64,000 nucleotides of DNA from Sphingopyxis sp. HIX (lineage in GTDB: Bacteria > Pseudomonadota > Alphaproteobacteria > Sphingomonadales > Sphingomonadaceae), in assembly GCF_001468285.1 (NCBI RefSeq), contig NZ_LNSB01000019.1, positions 24,449-88,448 of the forward strand, read 5' to 3'. Made by a program: the position numbers and the translations under genes. This document shows positions 25,922 to 33,923 of this stretch, piece after piece. Below the pieces are notes generated by a model that was not told where the DNA came from, did no database searches, and saw only the letters and a list, made by a program, of their open reading frames with translations. The stretch's first letter is position 1. Each line of letters begins with the position of its first letter.

Positions 25922-26043
25922 TCCCGGACCTTGATAGGGGAAATCCCGTCCTGCCTTCCCGGCAGGCGATGACCAAGAGGCCACGTCCTCGCCCGCATCG
26001 GCGGGTCTTCAGGTCCGGGACGGCCCGGCAGCGCTCGAAGGAG
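25922..26043 (+). ncRNA. Structured 5' leader of SMR gene, candidate riboswitch
   Basis: A perfect 10-bp closing stem, TCCCGGACCT (25922-25931) with AGGTCCGGGA (26011-26020), encloses hairpins at 25950-25966 (CCTGCC/GGCAGG), 25977-25990 (GAGG/CCTC) and 25992-26005 (CCCGC, ATCG loop, GCGGG). The 3' strand of the closing stem can instead form CCGGG-ACGG-CCCGG (26015-26028), a mutually exclusive fold. The ribosome-binding site AAGGAG (26038-26043) follows. Gdx/SugE genes are often controlled by guanidine riboswitches; the single ACGG loop resembles half of class II, but no full match is seen. Confidence 0.5.
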
Positions 26044-26051
26044 ACTGCCCG

Positions 26052-26372
26052 ATGGCATGGTTCTATCTCATTATCGCCGGCCTGTTCGAAATCGTCTGGG
26101 CCTTTGCCATGAAACAATCGGACGGCTTCACGCGCCCCGGCGCCACCGCGGTGACCATCGCCGCGATGATCGCCAGCTTCGCTTTGCTCGCGCTCGCGAT
26201 GCGGACGCTGCCGCTCGGCACGGCCTACACGATCTGGACCGGGATCGGCGCGGTCGGCGCCTTCGTGGTCGGCATCGCCGTGCTCGGCGAAGCGGCGAGC
26301 ATGATGCGCATCCTCGCCGCGCTGCTGATCGTCGCCGGGCTGGTACTGATGAAGCTGTCGTCGCCCGCCTAG
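26052..26372 (+). CDS. Small multidrug resistance exporter, SugE/Gdx type
   Basis: 106 residues, four transmembrane helices, the normal SMR length. Glu13 (GLFEIVW) is the conserved proton/substrate-binding acidic residue, and the FEIVWAFAMKQSDGF start matches the SugE/Gdx branch, whose characterised members export guanidinium. ATG 26052 follows AAGGAG by 8 nt. The upstream leader is heavily structured. It works as a homodimer in the inner membrane, exchanging guanidinium or a quaternary ammonium ion for protons. Its stop overlaps the stop of the convergent phosphoesterase. Confidence 0.9.
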   Translation: MAWFYLIIAGLFEIVWAFAMKQSDGFTRPGATAVTIAAMIASFALLALAMRTLPLGTAYTIWTGIGAVGAFVVGIAVLGEAASMMRILAALLIVAGLVLMKLSSPA

Positions 26373-28012
26373 CGAGTCTCGAGGCCGTCCAGCATCGCCT
26401 TCATCTTCGCGACATAGGCGCTGGCATGCGCGTGCGTCGTCATCCGGTGAAAGTCGGCGACGATATCGGCGATCCCGCGCGCACCGTCCTTTTCGGCCAG
26501 TTCGATCTCGGCTTTCAGCAGCACGTGCAGGAAGCCGATCATATTGCCCGAGCGCGGCAACGGCAGCTCGCCGGGCGGCGAGGGCGGCGGAGTGCCGCGC
26601 GCCGGCGGCTTCGCCGGATCGGGCAGCACCGCCGGAATGTCGCTCCGCGGCGCGGGCTCGCTGAGCAGGTCCCACAGGTCGTTCGCCTGCCGGTCGCGCT
26701 CGGTCAGATGCTTCAAGCCCAATTTCGTGCGCAGCGTCGCGAGGATCGACGTGTGGTCGTACAGCGTCGTGTCGACCTTGCCCTTCGGCACCCAGGGCGA
26801 GACGATCACCGCGGGCACGCGCACGCCGTAGCGGCTGAAATCGAAGCAGTAGCGGTTGAGATATTCCTGCCCCTTGGGCGTCGTGTCGCCGGGTTGCACC
26901 GCACGGCCGGGGACGACGCTGTCGTAGAAGCCGCCATGCTCGTCATAGGTGATGATCAGCAGGCTGGTGTCGCGGATCGGCGATTCCGGACCGAAGATCG
27001 TCTCATAGACGAATTTGATCAGCGCCTCGCCGCCATAGCAGTCGTCCTCGGGATGCTGCGACGATCCGCCGACATAGCGCGGGCCGTCGAAACTCCGGCC
27101 ATCGGGGTCATGCTGCTTCGAAAAGAAGCTCGCGCCGAAATTGGGCTCGATGAAGGTATAGGGAATCGCGGCATAGGCGGCGCTGCCGTCGGCGCGCCGC
27201 GCGTGCACGTCGCCCTTGAACCAGCCCAGCGACCAGATGTCGGCGAGGCTGAGGCCCTTCAGCGACGCGACCTGCGATATCCAGCCGCCCTGCCACCAGG
27301 GCGAGGGCTTGTCGCTGAAGGCATTGCTCTTGTCCTGATACAGCCGGAAACGGTGCCCCGCGGCTTTCAGCGCGTCGAAGATCGAGCCATTTTCATATTC
27401 GAAGCCGCGCAGCGTCTCCCACGGCAGTTCGCTGTTCATCTCGGGGCTGACGTCCATCCCCGCCGACGACCCGCCATGGACGAAGAAGCGATTGGGCCAG
27501 GTCGGCCCGGGCAGCGAGCTGTGCCACGCGTCGCACACCGCGAATTCCTGCGCCAGCCGGTAGAGCACCGGCAACTGTGCCCTGGTGTCGAAACAGCCCA
27601 TGATGTCGCCATAATGCGCGGGGTCGGGCGTTCCCGTCGCTTCGCTGGTCGAGGTCGCATAGCTGCTGACGAAGCCGCTGAGGTCGATCGCGGGATAATG
27701 GCACTGGCTGCAATCGACGGGGTGCGGGTCCTTCTTGGTCCCCTTGTCGCATTTTTCCAGATAGGCGGTGGCCGCCTCGGCGCCGCAGAGTTGCTGGAGC
27801 ACATCGGGAAATTCATGCCCCGGATCGGTGGTCATCGACCAAGGCGCGGGGCTGGTCAGCGGATAGCGCACGCCGTTATAGCTGTTCGACGCATCCGCCG
27901 GCGCGACTTTCAGTCCGGGCAGCCCCGACCGCCCGAGCATCTGGTCGAACGAATGATTCTCCAGCATCAGTACGAAGATATTGGTGATCGCGGCCTTGGC
28001 GGTATCGGACAT
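26369..28012 (-). CDS. Phospholipase C/acid phosphatase-type phosphoesterase (PF04185)
   Basis: 547 residues from ATG 28012, chosen because GGGGGGAAG precedes it and family homology begins there; the frame stays open to 28240. The N-terminal IFVLMLENHSFDQMLG (12-27) matches the metal-binding ENxSFD motif of bacterial phosphatidylcholine-type phospholipase C and AcpA. Other likely metal-site motifs are TWPNRFFVHGG and ITYDEHGGFYD. No signal peptide or Tat motif is seen, which is unusual for a family that is mostly exported. Cleaves phosphoester bonds; substrate uncertain. Confidence 0.85.
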   Translation of the reverse strand: MSDTAKAAITNIFVLMLENHSFDQMLGRSGLPGLKVAPADASNSYNGVRYPLTSPAPWSMTTDPGHEFPDVLQQLCGAEAATAYLEKCDKGTKKDPHPVDCSQCHYPAIDLSGFVSSYATSTSEATGTPDPAHYGDIMGCFDTRAQLPVLYRLAQEFAVCDAWHSSLPGPTWPNRFFVHGGSSAGMDVSPEMNSELPWETLRGFEYENGSIFDALKAAGHRFRLYQDKSNAFSDKPSPWWQGGWISQVASLKGLSLADIWSLGWFKGDVHARRADGSAAYAAIPYTFIEPNFGASFFSKQHDPDGRSFDGPRYVGGSSQHPEDDCYGGEALIKFVYETIFGPESPIRDTSLLIITYDEHGGFYDSVVPGRAVQPGDTTPKGQEYLNRYCFDFSRYGVRVPAVIVSPWVPKGKVDTTLYDHTSILATLRTKLGLKHLTERDRQANDLWDLLSEPAPRSDIPAVLPDPAKPPARGTPPPSPPGELPLPRSGNMIGFLHVLLKAEIELAEKDGARGIADIVADFHRMTTHAHASAYVAKMKAMLDGLETR

Positions 28013-28265
28013 GATCGCTTCCCCCCGGAGTCGAATTGGCACCGACATTGCGCCTGCGGCCGCGAATAGGGAAGGGTGGTTGGGGATTATTGGCGCGATA
28101 TTTTGAGGCAAAAAAAAACGCTTTCCTAATAAATCCGGCGATGATCTACCCTGCCGGATGAAGGCCATGCCCATCCCCAGCGCCATGCGCCCACCGCTAA
28201 CCCCTTGTTCGCGCACGCGATGGGGCGTCAACTTAGTCAACTTCCGCGCGAAACTCGCCGGTCAT
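28013..28265. other. Intergenic region without a convincing gene
   Basis: 253 nt between the phosphoesterase start and the VOC gene stop, both on the minus strand. It contains an AT-rich tract with a run of nine A near 28110-28120 (T-run on the minus strand) but no clear hairpin beside it. It probably holds the phosphoesterase promoter. Short open frames here lack codon-usage or homology support. Confidence 0.5.
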
Positions 28266-28676
28266 TCATCCCGGCTTGCGAAACTCGATCAGGTCCCATT
28301 TGTTGCCGTAAAGGTCGAGGAACACCGCCACCGTGCCATAATCGGCCTCCAGCGGCTCGCGCGCGATCCGCACGCCCCTGTCCAGCAGGTGCTGGTAATC
28401 GCGGGCGAAATCGTCGGTCTGCAGGAACAGGAAGACGCGCCCGCCCGACTGGTTGCCGATGAATTCGGCCTGCTCCGCATTCGCCGCGCGCGCCAGCAGG
28501 ATCGTTGCGCCGCCCGGCGGATTGCCCGGCGGCGCGACGAGCACCCAGCGCTTGTCCTGCGCCGGCTGATAATCGTCGGCGACCAGCGTGAAACCAAGCG
28601 TGCCGACATAGAAATCGATCGCCTCGTCATAGTCGCGCACCACCAGCGCGACATGCGCGAGCGACTGGCGCGTCAT
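28266..28676 (-). CDS. VOC-superfamily (glyoxalase/dioxygenase-like) protein
   Basis: 136 residues with a single paired beta-alpha-beta-beta-beta (VOC) fold: LAHVALVVRDYDEAIDFYV at the start and a terminal Glu-region KWDLIEFRKPG. His8, a middle metal ligand and a C-terminal Glu-like position fit a metal-binding VOC protein, but the exact enzyme (glyoxalase, extradiol dioxygenase or resistance protein) cannot be told. Its start overlaps the ccmB stop by 4 nt, so it is co-translated with cytochrome c maturation genes, probably by chance of operon layout. Confidence 0.82.
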   Translation of the reverse strand: MTRQSLAHVALVVRDYDEAIDFYVGTLGFTLVADDYQPAQDKRWVLVAPPGNPPGGATILLARAANAEQAEFIGNQSGGRVFLFLQTDDFARDYQHLLDRGVRIAREPLEADYGTVAVFLDLYGNKWDLIEFRKPG

Positions 28677-29320
28677 TCGCGGAGGCCCCGAAGCGCCGCG
28701 CCCGCGGCGAATGGCCCGATCACCGTCAACAACAGGCTCACCGCGCCGAGCAGCTTCACCGCGCCGCGCCCCGACGGATCGAGCATCCCCGCGCCGAAGA
28801 TCAGCAAGGGCACCGCCAGCGGCAGCACGAGCAGCCCGCCGATCGCACTCCCGCCCTTGAGCCCCGCGGTCAGCGCCGCGCTCAGCACCGCGAGCGAGGC
28901 GAGGGCAGGCACGGCGATCGCGATGCCGGTGGCCAGCGTCTCGACGCGCGCGCTATCTTGCGCCAGCAGGGCCGCGGCCGGAAAGAGCGCGATCAGTAGC
29001 GGCAGCCCGAAACCGATCGCATGCGCGGCGATCTTGACCGCCGCGACGACCTCGTCGGCGACCCCGCGCACCGCGAGCTGGTCGAGCACCCCCGCGTCGC
29101 GGTCGGGCCGCACCAGCCGGTCGATCGGGAGCAGCGCTGCGAGCAGCGCCGCGACCCAGACCATCCCGCCGCCCGCGCGCTGCAGCAGCGGCGCATCGGG
29201 CCCGACCGCGAAGGGAAAGGCCGTCGCCACCAGCAGGAAGAACAGCACCGGCAGCCACAGCGCGCCGCTGCCCCATGCGCGGCGAAGGTCGCGCCAGAAG
29301 AGGGCGATGAGCATCGTCAC
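28673..29320 (-). CDS. ccmB: Heme exporter protein B (CcmB)
   Basis: 215 residues with six hydrophobic segments; starts FWRDLRRAWGSGALWLPVLFF, characteristic of CcmB. It is the inner-membrane subunit of the CcmABC complex that releases holo-CcmE in cytochrome c maturation System I. Start ATG 29320 (ATG 29314 also possible). It follows ccmA on the same strand, but a 96-bp palindromic repeat lies between them. ccmC-ccmH are not in this window. Confidence 0.9.
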   Translation of the reverse strand: MTMLIALFWRDLRRAWGSGALWLPVLFFLLVATAFPFAVGPDAPLLQRAGGGMVWVAALLAALLPIDRLVRPDRDAGVLDQLAVRGVADEVVAAVKIAAHAIGFGLPLLIALFPAAALLAQDSARVETLATGIAIAVPALASLAVLSAALTAGLKGGSAIGGLLVLPLAVPLLIFGAGMLDPSGRGAVKLLGAVSLLLTVIGPFAAGAALRGLRE

Positions 29321-29330
29321 GTGCTCACCT

Positions 29331-29426
29331 CGTCATTGCGAGGAGCGTAGCGACGCGGCAATCTCCAGCCATCGGCCTTGCGCCATGTTTCGAGCCGGAG
29401 ATTGCTTCGCTTCGCTCGCAATGACG
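29331..29426. repeat. Palindromic dispersed repeat between ccmA and ccmB
   Basis: A 96-bp element with 12-bp terminal inverted repeats CGTCATTGCGAG (29331-29342) / CTCGCAATGACG (29415-29426) and an inner pair GCAATCTCC (29358-29366) / GGAGATTGC (29397-29405). This CATTGCGAG...GCAATC type is a known repeat style in alphaproteobacterial genomes. It can fold into a long hairpin in ccmAB mRNA and may lower ccmB expression or stabilise the ccmA message. Confidence 0.85.
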
Positions 29427-29435
29427 GCGATCGGG

Positions 29436-30020
29436 TCACGCCAGCGCCCCCATGTCGAGCTCGGCCAGATCGGGCACGCCCAGCGCGAAATGCGACGCCA
29501 GCAGCACCGCGCCGCCATTCGCGCGGTGCGTCGCGACCGCCGCGACCAGCCGCGCCTGCGCCGCATCGTCCATGCCGTTGGCGGGCTCGTCGAGCAGCCA
29601 GATCGGCGCGCCGCTGGCGATCACCCGCACCATCGCGGCGCGCTTGCGCTGTCCGGTCGACAGCATCGCCACTGGCACCTCGGCGAGCGGGTGCAGCGCC
29701 ATCGCTTCCATCGCGCGGTCGACCGTGTGGCCGTCGACGGTGTCGACGCGCGCCCAGAAATCGAGCGCGCGGCGCAGCGGCAGCTCGGCGTCGAGCGCCG
29801 CCGCCTCGTCGATCAATGCCACCCGCCCGAAGCGTTCGACCGTCCCCGCCGCCGGGCGCAGCAGCCCCGCGGCCAGCCGGATCAGGCTCGACTTGCCCGC
29901 GCCATTGGGGCCGCGCAGCCACAGGGCTTCGCCGGGCGCCAGCGCCAGCGACAGGCCCTCGAACAGCAGCCGGTCGCCGCGGATGCACGCCACATCGTCC
30001 AGCCGCAGCAGCGCCGTCAC
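29436..30020 (-). CDS. ccmA: Cytochrome c biogenesis ATP-binding protein CcmA
   Basis: 194 residues from GTG 30020, which overlaps the metallopeptidase stop (GTGA). Walker A GPNGAGKSS (37-45), ABC signature LSTGQ (120-124), Walker B WLLDEP (141-146). Short ABC ATPase of CcmA size that powers CcmB/CcmC in heme handling. The longer frame upstream runs through the metallopeptidase gene and is not used. Confidence 0.92.
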   Translation of the reverse strand: MTALLRLDDVACIRGDRLLFEGLSLALAPGEALWLRGPNGAGKSSLIRLAAGLLRPAAGTVERFGRVALIDEAAALDAELPLRRALDFWARVDTVDGHTVDRAMEAMALHPLAEVPVAMLSTGQRKRAAMVRVIASGAPIWLLDEPANGMDDAAQARLVAAVATHRANGGAVLLASHFALGVPDLAELDMGALA

Positions 30021-30448
30021 GCCATGTCCTCGAGCGCGTGCATATCGTCGTCGGACAGCCCGAAATGATGCCCGAATTCGTGGATCAGCACATGGCGCAC
30101 CAGCCAGTCGAGGCGCTCGCCGCCCTCGATCCATTCGACCAGGATCGGGATGCGATACAGCGTCACGCGGTCGGGCATGCCGCCGCTCGTATCGATGCTG
30201 CGCTCGGTCAGCGGTCGCCCTTCGTAGAGGCCGGTGAGGTCATAGGGATGCTCGATATCGAGCGACTTCAGCACCTCGTCCTCGGCGAATTCCTCGATCG
30301 CGATCACCACGCCTTTCAGGTGCGGCTTGAAAATCTCGGGCATCGTCTCGAACGCCGCCTCGGCCAGCGCGAACAGCGCGTCGGCGTCGGGGGCGGTGCC
30401 GGTCGATGCACCGGGCAGGTTGGGGCGCAGGCTGCTCTTGTCGCTCAT
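30017..30448 (-). CDS. Minimal zinc metallopeptidase-like protein (DUF1025 type)
   Basis: 143 residues. Contains HEFGH (123-127) followed by [13 protein letters not shown], the signature of the small zincin-like PF06262 family. The fold is a minimal metallopeptidase core; proteolytic activity is not established for the family. No signal peptide. It overlaps ccmA by 4 nt and is first of the metallopeptidase-ccmA-ccmB-VOC unit, a common arrangement whose meaning is unclear. Confidence 0.88.
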   Translation of the reverse strand: MSDKSSLRPNLPGASTGTAPDADALFALAEAAFETMPEIFKPHLKGVVIAIEEFAEDEVLKSLDIEHPYDLTGLYEGRPLTERSIDTSGGMPDRVTLYRIPILVEWIEGGERLDWLVRHVLIHEFGHHFGLSDDDMHALEDMA

Positions 30449-30501
30449 CGCGCCCTTCCTTATGGGGAGCGTCGCGCCATTACCAGCGGGGAGACGAAGC
30501 G

Positions 30502-30789
30502 ATGGTCCGGAAACTCGACGACGAAGAACGCGCCGCGCTGCTCGCCCGCTTCCCGGGCTGGACGCACGAGCCGCAGCGCGACGCGATCACCCGCCGCTTC
30601 AAATTCGACGACTTCGCGCAGGCCTTCGGCTTCATGGCCAGCGTCGCGATCATCGCCGAGAAGATGGACCATCATCCCGAATGGTCGAACGTCTACAACC
30701 GGGTCGACATATTGCTCACCACGCACGACGCCGACGGGCTGTCCGAGCGCGACGCGAAGCTGGCCGAGGCGATCGAGGCTTTGCTCTGA
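30502..30789 (+). CDS. phhB: Pterin-4a-carbinolamine dehydratase
   Basis: 95 residues from ATG 30502. Contains the family motif [16 protein letters not shown] (about 53-68) with the adjacent catalytic His pair. Dehydrates 4a-hydroxytetrahydropterin, normally to regenerate the cofactor of phenylalanine hydroxylase; no phhA is visible here. Full length. The next gene begins 4 nt after its stop. Confidence 0.92.
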   Translation: MVRKLDDEERAALLARFPGWTHEPQRDAITRRFKFDDFAQAFGFMASVAIIAEKMDHHPEWSNVYNRVDILLTTHDADGLSERDAKLAEAIEALL

Positions 30790-30793
30790 CGCA

Positions 30794-31432
30794 ATGATCC
30801 GCTTCGAACGCGCCCATCAGCATCTGGCGATCGGCATCGCGATCCTCGCGGGCTTCGTCGATGCGATCGGTTTTGTCGAATCGTCGGGTTTCTTCGTCTC
30901 CTTCATGACGGGCAATTCGACGCGGCTCGCCGTCGGCCTTGCCCAATGGCAGGGCGCAGCAGCGGTCGCGGGCGGCATCATCATGGTCTTCGTGACCGGC
31001 GTGATCGCCGGCTCGCTCGTTGCGGCGCGCGCCGGGCCGCGCCGTTTGCCCGCCATACTTGCGCTCGTCGCGCTGCTCCTGCTGCTGGCGTTGGGGCTGC
31101 GCGCCGTGCTTCCGGGCTGGCCGCCGGTGATCTGCCTGGCGCTGGCCATGGGGGTCGTCAACGCGGCGCTCCCGGGGCAGGACGGCGCCGTCGTCGGGGT
31201 CACCTATATGACCGGAACGCTGGTCCAGATGGGGCACAAGATCGCCAATGCGCTGCGCGGAGCGGGCGACGGCCGCTGGCTCGCGCATCTCTGGCTGTGG
31301 GCAGCGCTGGTCGCGGGCGCCGTTGCCGGGGCGCGGGCCGTGCTGTGGTCGGCGCTGTCCGCCTATGCGCTCGCCGCGCTGATCGCCGCGGCGCTGGCCG
31401 CACGCGCCGCGATGGTTGTCCGCGCGGGCTGA
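30794..31432 (+). CDS. YoaK/DUF1275-family membrane protein
   Basis: 212 residues with about six hydrophobic segments. The start LAGFVDAIGFVESSGFFVSFMTGNSTRLAVGL matches DUF1275 (YoaK), including the conserved FMTGN, and MTGTLVQMG recurs near 138. Function unknown; suggested to be a transporter-like protein. ATG 30794 lies 4 nt after phhB, so the two may be co-transcribed. Confidence 0.85.
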   Translation: MIRFERAHQHLAIGIAILAGFVDAIGFVESSGFFVSFMTGNSTRLAVGLAQWQGAAAVAGGIIMVFVTGVIAGSLVAARAGPRRLPAILALVALLLLLALGLRAVLPGWPPVICLALAMGVVNAALPGQDGAVVGVTYMTGTLVQMGHKIANALRGAGDGRWLAHLWLWAALVAGAVAGARAVLWSALSAYALAALIAAALAARAAMVVRAG

Positions 31433-31490
31433 CGGTCGCTTGCCTTCTCACCCGTCCCGTTTCACAAGCAACCAAAACAGGGGAGCCCGA

Positions 31491-32891
31491 ATGACTGACA
31501 GCCTGCTGCGCCGCAAGACCATCGTACCGGAGGAGCAGAAGGGCCCCGCGCTCGCGCGAACCCTCGGCTGGCCGCACCTCGTCGCGCTCGGGGTCGGGGC
31601 GATCGTCGGCACCGGCATCCTCACGCTGATCGGCGTCGGCGCCGACAAGGCGGGCCCCGCGGTGATCCTGTCCTTCGCGGTCGCGGGGCTGATCTGCGCC
31701 TGCGCCGCGCTCGCCTATGCCGAAATGGCGACGATGATCCCCGCGTCGGGCAGCGCCTATACCTACTCCTATGTCGTGATCGGCGAGCTCATCGCGTGGA
31801 TCGTCGGCTGGAGCCTGATCCTCGAATATTCGCTGGTGGTCAGCGCGGTCGCGGTCGGCTGGTCGGGCTATGCCGCGCCCTTGCTCGAGGCGTCGCTCGG
31901 CGTCCCGATGGCGCTGATGCAGGGGCCCGAACTCGGCGGGATCGTCAACCTGCCGGCGATCGCGATCATCGCCATCGTCGCGGGCATGCTGCTGTTCGGC
32001 ACGCGTGAGAGCGCGACGGTCAACGCGATCCTGGTGATCGTCAAGATCATCGCGCTTGGCGTGTTCGTCGCGGTCGCCTTGCCCGCCTTCGACGCCGCCA
32101 ACCTCGAGCCCTTCAGCCCCTATGGCTTCGCCAAGCATATCGGCCCCGACGGGGTCGAGCGCGGCGTGATGGCCGCGGCGGCCATCATCTTCTTCGCCTT
32201 CTATGGCTTCGACGCGATCGCCACGGCGGCCGAGGAAGCGAAGGATCCCGACCGCGACCTCAAGATCGGCATCGTCGGGTCGATGTTCGTCTGCGTGCTG
32301 ATCTACATCGCGGTCGCGGTCGCGGCCGTCGGCGCGATCTCGTACAGCAAATTCGCCAACAGCCCCGAGCCGCTCGCGCTGATCCTGCGCGATCTCGGCA
32401 GTCCCACGGCGGCAAAATATCTGGCGATTTCCGCGATCATCGCACTGCCGACGGTGATCCTGGCTTTCTTCTATGGCCAGAGCCGCATCTTTTTCACCAT
32501 GGCGCGCGATGGGTTGTTGCCCAAGTCGCTCGCCGCGCTGTCGCCGCGTGGCACGCCGGTGCGCATCACCATCTTCACCACGCTCGTCGTCGCGGTGCTC
32601 GCGGGCTTCATCCCGCTCAAGGAACTGGCCGCACTTGCGAATGCGGGCACGCTCGCGGCCTTCACCGCGGTGTCGGTATGCATGTTGATCATGCGCCGCC
32701 GCGCCCCCGACGCGCCACGCACGTTCCGCACGCCGCTGCCGTGGGTGGTCGGCGGCATCGCCGTGCTCGGCTGCCTCTACCTCTTCGTCAGCCTGCCTGC
32801 GCAGACCCAGCTATGGTTCGGGATCTGGAACGTCGTCGGGCTCGCGGTCTATTTCCTGTATTCGCGCGGGGCGGCCGTGGCTGGACGTTAG
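31491..32891 (+). CDS. APC-superfamily amino acid permease
   Basis: 466 residues, about 12 transmembrane helices. GVGAIVGTGILTLIG (about 34-48) in helix 1 is the APC substrate-binding motif, and FFAFYGFDAIATAAEEAKDPDRD near 225-247 is typical of the cationic amino acid transporter (CAT/YfnA) branch. Inner-membrane uptake of an amino acid by proton symport; specificity unknown. GGGGAG precedes ATG 31491. Stop overlaps that of the convergent JAMM gene. Confidence 0.9.
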   Translation: MTDSLLRRKTIVPEEQKGPALARTLGWPHLVALGVGAIVGTGILTLIGVGADKAGPAVILSFAVAGLICACAALAYAEMATMIPASGSAYTYSYVVIGELIAWIVGWSLILEYSLVVSAVAVGWSGYAAPLLEASLGVPMALMQGPELGGIVNLPAIAIIAIVAGMLLFGTRESATVNAILVIVKIIALGVFVAVALPAFDAANLEPFSPYGFAKHIGPDGVERGVMAAAAIIFFAFYGFDAIATAAEEAKDPDRDLKIGIVGSMFVCVLIYIAVAVAAVGAISYSKFANSPEPLALILRDLGSPTAAKYLAISAIIALPTVILAFFYGQSRIFFTMARDGLLPKSLAALSPRGTPVRITIFTTLVVAVLAGFIPLKELAALANAGTLAAFTAVSVCMLIMRRRAPDAPRTFRTPLPWVVGGIAVLGCLYLFVSLPAQTQLWFGIWNVVGLAVYFLYSRGAAVAGR

Positions 32892-33289
32892 GCCAGCGGC
32901 GGCGGCGACAGCCGCCCGCCCGTACTCCAGAACAGCCGCGCGCGCGCCCGGCTGTCGAGGATCGCGTGCAGCCCGGGCCGGCGCCGCATCGACCAGATGT
33001 CGGCCGCCGACGGGTCGTTGCCGCCCCAAAGATGCGTGTGGAAATAGCCGAGCAGCTCGCCGTCGGCGCGCGCCATTGCGGCAGCGATGTCGGCACCGCG
33101 CAGCAGGAAGCGCGCGGCGGGCGCCGCCGAACGGTTGGGCAGGGCGATCGCGCCGCCAACCGACAGCCGCGCTGCTTCGCGGACCCCGATCAGCAACCCG
33201 CAGCGCTCGCGGCCTGACGGCGCCTCGGCCAGTCGGCACAGCGTCGCCCGGCACCGCGGCGTGAAGGCGACCGCCGGTACGCCCGGCAC
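32888..33289 (-). CDS. JAMM/MPN-domain (Prok-JAB) metalloprotease
   Basis: 133 residues from GTG 33289. Carries a complete JAMM motif: Glu28 and H84-T-H86-x7-S94-x2-D97 (HTHLWGGNDPSAAD). Such zinc isopeptidases remove ubiquitin-like tails or process sulfur carriers. It begins 5 nt after the stop of an unknown 175-residue protein, so the two are an operon. No ThiS/MoaD-like or E1-like gene is adjacent. The start lacks a strong ribosome-binding site and is probably translationally coupled. Confidence 0.8.
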   Translation of the reverse strand: MPGVPAVAFTPRCRATLCRLAEAPSGRERCGLLIGVREAARLSVGGAIALPNRSAAPAARFLLRGADIAAAMARADGELLGYFHTHLWGGNDPSAADIWSMRRRPGLHAILDSRARARLFWSTGGRLSPPPLA

Positions 33290-33294
33290 CGCGG

Positions 33295-33822
33295 CTACGA
33301 CCCCGTGCCGGCCGTCGTCGTCGTCGTGCCCCAGCCGATCGCGTCGCGGATGCCGCCGATCAGCTCCTTGCCCGTGTCCTTGAAGAAATTCTTCTCGGCC
33401 TGGATATGGCCGAATATCTTCTCGAGGATCGCGGGCCCCTGCGGCGATTTGAGCACGTCGGTGATCGCCGCGAGCCCCGCCGCGACGCCCGCCAGCGGAT
33501 TGCCGCCGCCGACGTCGCCGCCCGCGAGGTCGAGTTCGCTCCCCGAGTCGTCCGCGGCGGCGAGCTGGCCCATGCGATCGATCGCCGGGCGCAGCGCCTG
33601 GTTGACGATGAACATCTCGCGCTCGGTCGGCTTCAGCCCGAACATCTCCTCGGGTTTTTCGGCCGCTAGTTTGGCGAAGCTTTCGAGTATCTTGGACGCG
33701 CTCTCGTTGAACTTGTTGTCGACGTCGTCGAAGTTCTTGCGCGCGCCGTTCTGGTTTTCGAACGAGGCTTGGGCGGCTTGCAGCAGCTTGTCCCGATCGA
33801 ATCCCGGGCTGGTGGCAGGCAT
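33295..33822 (-). CDS. Hypothetical protein, partner of JAMM protease
   Basis: 175 residues, ATG 33822 with GGAAGGAGAAAG upstream. Not recognised. It is acidic and mainly helical in appearance, with a Gly-rich middle (GGDVGGGNPLAG, about 100-111) and an unusual C-terminus: GWGTTTTTAGTGS. A flexible Gly/Thr/Ser tail directly upstream of a JAMM isopeptidase gene raises the question whether the tail is a cleavage site (inference). No signal peptide or membrane segment. Confidence 0.7.
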   Translation of the reverse strand: MPATSPGFDRDKLLQAAQASFENQNGARKNFDDVDNKFNESASKILESFAKLAAEKPEEMFGLKPTEREMFIVNQALRPAIDRMGQLAAADDSGSELDLAGGDVGGGNPLAGVAAGLAAITDVLKSPQGPAILEKIFGHIQAEKNFFKDTGKELIGGIRDAIGWGTTTTTAGTGS

Positions 33823-33877
33823 CTCTTTCTCCTTCCCTCAAAGGTGAAAGCGACCCTTTTTCTTTGCTCCATAGCAG

Positions 33878-33915
33878 AAAAACGCCCGGCGCGGGAGCGA
33901 TCCTGGCGCCGGGCG
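33878..33915 (-). terminator. Intrinsic terminator of zinc-ribbon gene
   Basis: Minus strand: 10-bp GC stem CGCCCGGCGC/GCGCCGGGCG (33906-33915 with 33883-33892) followed by a T-run at 33882-33878. Directly downstream of the stop at 33924. Confidence 0.85.
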
Positions 33916-33923
33916 CGCCATCG

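Noticed and set aside
25808..25984. N-terminal extension of TetR 25124-25807
   Set aside because: Arg/Ser-rich, no homology, and overlaps the structured leader of the SMR gene.
25977..26028. Complete guanidine-II riboswitch
   Set aside because: Only one hairpin has an ACGR loop (ACGG at 26020-26023); the other candidate loop reads CCACGT.
28158..30068. 636-codon plus-strand open frame
   Set aside because: Runs antisense across the VOC gene, ccmB and ccmA; includes the palindromic repeat; no domain.
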